Shown here: positions 4,879 to 5,993 of the stretch, in pieces
Layout of the letters: each line of letters begins with the position of its first letter
Position numbering within the stretch: the first letter of the stretch is position 1
Origin: Clostridiales bacterium UBA1248
GTDB taxonomy: Bacteria; Bacillota; Clostridia; Oscillospirales; CAG-272
NCBI GenBank assembly: GCA_002308615.1
Contig: DBWC01000036.1
Span: 2,576 to 8,568 of the forward strand
Reading direction: 5' to 3'
Length of the DNA stretch: 5,993 nucleotides
Made by a program: the position numbers and the translations under genes
The notes under the pieces: model-generated
The model's input: only the letters and a program-made list of their open reading frames with translations
Databases searched by the model: none
Told to the model about the DNA's origin: nothing

Positions 4879-5993
4879 ATGAGAGGGAAAACGAAAAAGC
4901 TTTTAGCAGCGTTATTCGCCGTGATATGCGTCTTTATTTTCGCTGCGGGCGCGGCGGACGCGGTCACGTCGTCCGGCATATCCGTACTTGAGGGGCAAAC
5001 GCCGTACGCTCCGGCGTTCACAAGCTACGAATACGGTTTTACCGGCTCGTCGAACGAAAACGAAGAAGCAAGGGCGACCGTAAGAGTTTTAGGCATACCG
5101 ATAAAAAACGTAACGGTATCCGTTTTCAAAAAAACGGATGTGATCCCGGGCGGGCAGAGCTTCGGCGTGAGGCTCCGTACGCGCGGCGTTACCGTCGCGG
5201 GAGTCGGTTCAGTCATAATGAGCGAGGGCGTGGCGGAGCCCGCGGCTGAAGCCGGACTCAAAGAAAACGACATCATATTGAGCGTAAACGGATCGGAGGT
5301 CTTATCGTCGGACCGGTTTGCCGCTCTGATATCCGAATGCGGCGAAAAAGGTCTTGTGATCAGATACAAACGCGGTGATACGGAATATGAGACGGTGCTG
5401 TACCCGGTAAAGGATGAGCACGGAGAATATAAAGCGGGAATATGGTTAAAGGATACGGCGGCGGGCATCGGCACGGTGACGTATATAATGCCGGAGAACA
5501 ACAGCTTCGGCGGACTGGGACACGGCATATGCGAAGCGGAGTCTGACAAGCTGCTTCCGTTTTATTCGGGAGAGGTATTCAAAGCGCATATAACCGGAGT
5601 CAAGCGCGGCAAAAACGGAGAGCCGGGAGAGCTGCGCGGATATTTTGAAAAGGAACCGTCCGGCACGCTGACGGATAATACGCAGTCAGGCGTTTTCGGC
5701 GTGCTTGACGACTGCGATAAAAGCAAAACGGTACAGATAGCTTTAAAGGACAAGGTCAAGGTCGGCGACGTGAAGATCCTTTGTACCGTGGACGGTGACG
5801 GAGTCTGCGAATACGACGCGAAGATAATTAAAATACTGTCCTACGATACAACGGAAAAAAACTTCATCGTCAAGGTGACGGATGAAGCTCTTATAGAAAA
5901 GACCGGCGGCATAGTACAGGGAATGAGCGGAAGCCCGATCCTGCAGGACGGCAAGCTCATCGGCGCCGTGACGCACGTGCTCTTAAACGACCC
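4879..5993 (+). CDS. spoIVB: SpoIVB serine peptidase (S55), C-terminus outside window
   Basis: 371 complete codons. SpoIVB is made in the forespore, crosses the inner forespore membrane and in Bacillus cleaves the SpoIVFA complex, switching on pro-sigma-K processing in the mother cell. An N-terminal membrane segment spans about 8-27. A PDZ domain covers about 105-175, with AEAGLKENDIILSVNG (123-138) as its core. The S55 peptidase domain shows His215 in GLGHGI, Asp335 in VKVTDEAL and Ser350 in GGIVQGMSGSPI. The Asp-Ser spacing of 15 equals that of the B. subtilis triad (Asp363, Ser378). The sequence runs off the right edge in THVLLNDP, close to the usual end. The ATG at 4879 has AAAGGA 7 nt upstream; an ATG at 4874 is followed at once by a stop codon. 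It stands 105 bp after the deacetylase, probably with its own promoter. In most spore formers spo0A lies just downstream, which would be outside this window. Confidence 0.95.
   Translation, partial: MRGKTKKLLAALFAVICVFIFAAGAADAVTSSGISVLEGQTPYAPAFTSYEYGFTGSSNENEEARATVRVLGIPIKNVTVSVFKKTDVIPGGQSFGVRLRTRGVTVAGVGSVIMSEGVAEPAAEAGLKENDIILSVNGSEVLSSDRFAALISECGEKGLVIRYKRGDTEYETVLYPVKDEHGEYKAGIWLKDTAAGIGTVTYIMPENNSFGGLGHGICEAESDKLLPFYSGEVFKAHITGVKRGKNGEPGELRGYFEKEPSGTLTDNTQSGVFGVLDDCDKSKTVQIALKDKVKVGDVKILCTVDGDGVCEYDAKIIKILSYDTTEKNFIVKVTDEALIEKTGGIVQGMSGSPILQDGKLIGAVTHVLLND

Noticed and set aside
5025..5549. 174-codon minus-strand frame inside spoIVB
   Set aside because: Antisense shadow of a conserved gene, with low-complexity Ser/Thr/Pro composition.

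Overview
The window is a spore-formation locus from an endospore-forming Firmicute, most likely a Clostridia-class organism. The evidence is a SpoIVB peptidase with its catalytic residues in place, a PdaA-type muramic-lactam deacetylase, and a clostridial SleC-type cortex-lytic enzyme. Moderate G+C, combined with heavy use of ATA for Ile and of GCG/CCG/ACG codons, would suit an uncultured gut Clostridia lineage. That placement is an inference; there is no rRNA or other marker here.

Layout: two divergent gene blocks leave a 146-bp AT-rich region (3216-3361). The minus-strand block reads leftwards. It holds a small beta-sandwich protein (2784-3215), a SpoIID-like catalytic protein with three peptidoglycan-binding modules (1382-2791), a protein made of two peptidoglycan-binding modules (855-1382), and the first 273 codons of a ClpC/ClpB-type AAA+ unfoldase (1-821, cut by the left edge). 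The first three overlap by 8 and 1 bases and each has a good Shine-Dalgarno sequence. The plus-strand block holds pdaA (3362-4099), a second polysaccharide deacetylase overlapping it by 4 bases (4096-4773), a 105-bp gap with a likely sigma-G-type promoter, and spoIVB (4879 to the right edge, cut just after the catalytic serine motif).

How they fit together: PdaA makes muramic-delta-lactam, the spore-cortex mark that cortex-lytic enzymes recognise. The divergent block appears to encode such an enzyme, of the SleC type, so the 'writer' and the 'eraser' of cortex chemistry share one intergenic region. SpoIVB is the forespore signalling protease of the late sporulation stage. The most unusual points are that the SleC-like enzyme is split over two or three coupled genes, with the N-terminal pro-region-like domain on its own ORF, and that a Cys-rich Clp unfoldase follows in the same apparent operon. 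A 9-bp inverted repeat also covers the ribosome-binding site of the first gene of that operon.

No RNA genes, mobile elements, CRISPR arrays or origins were seen. No gene-free stretch exceeds 146 bp.
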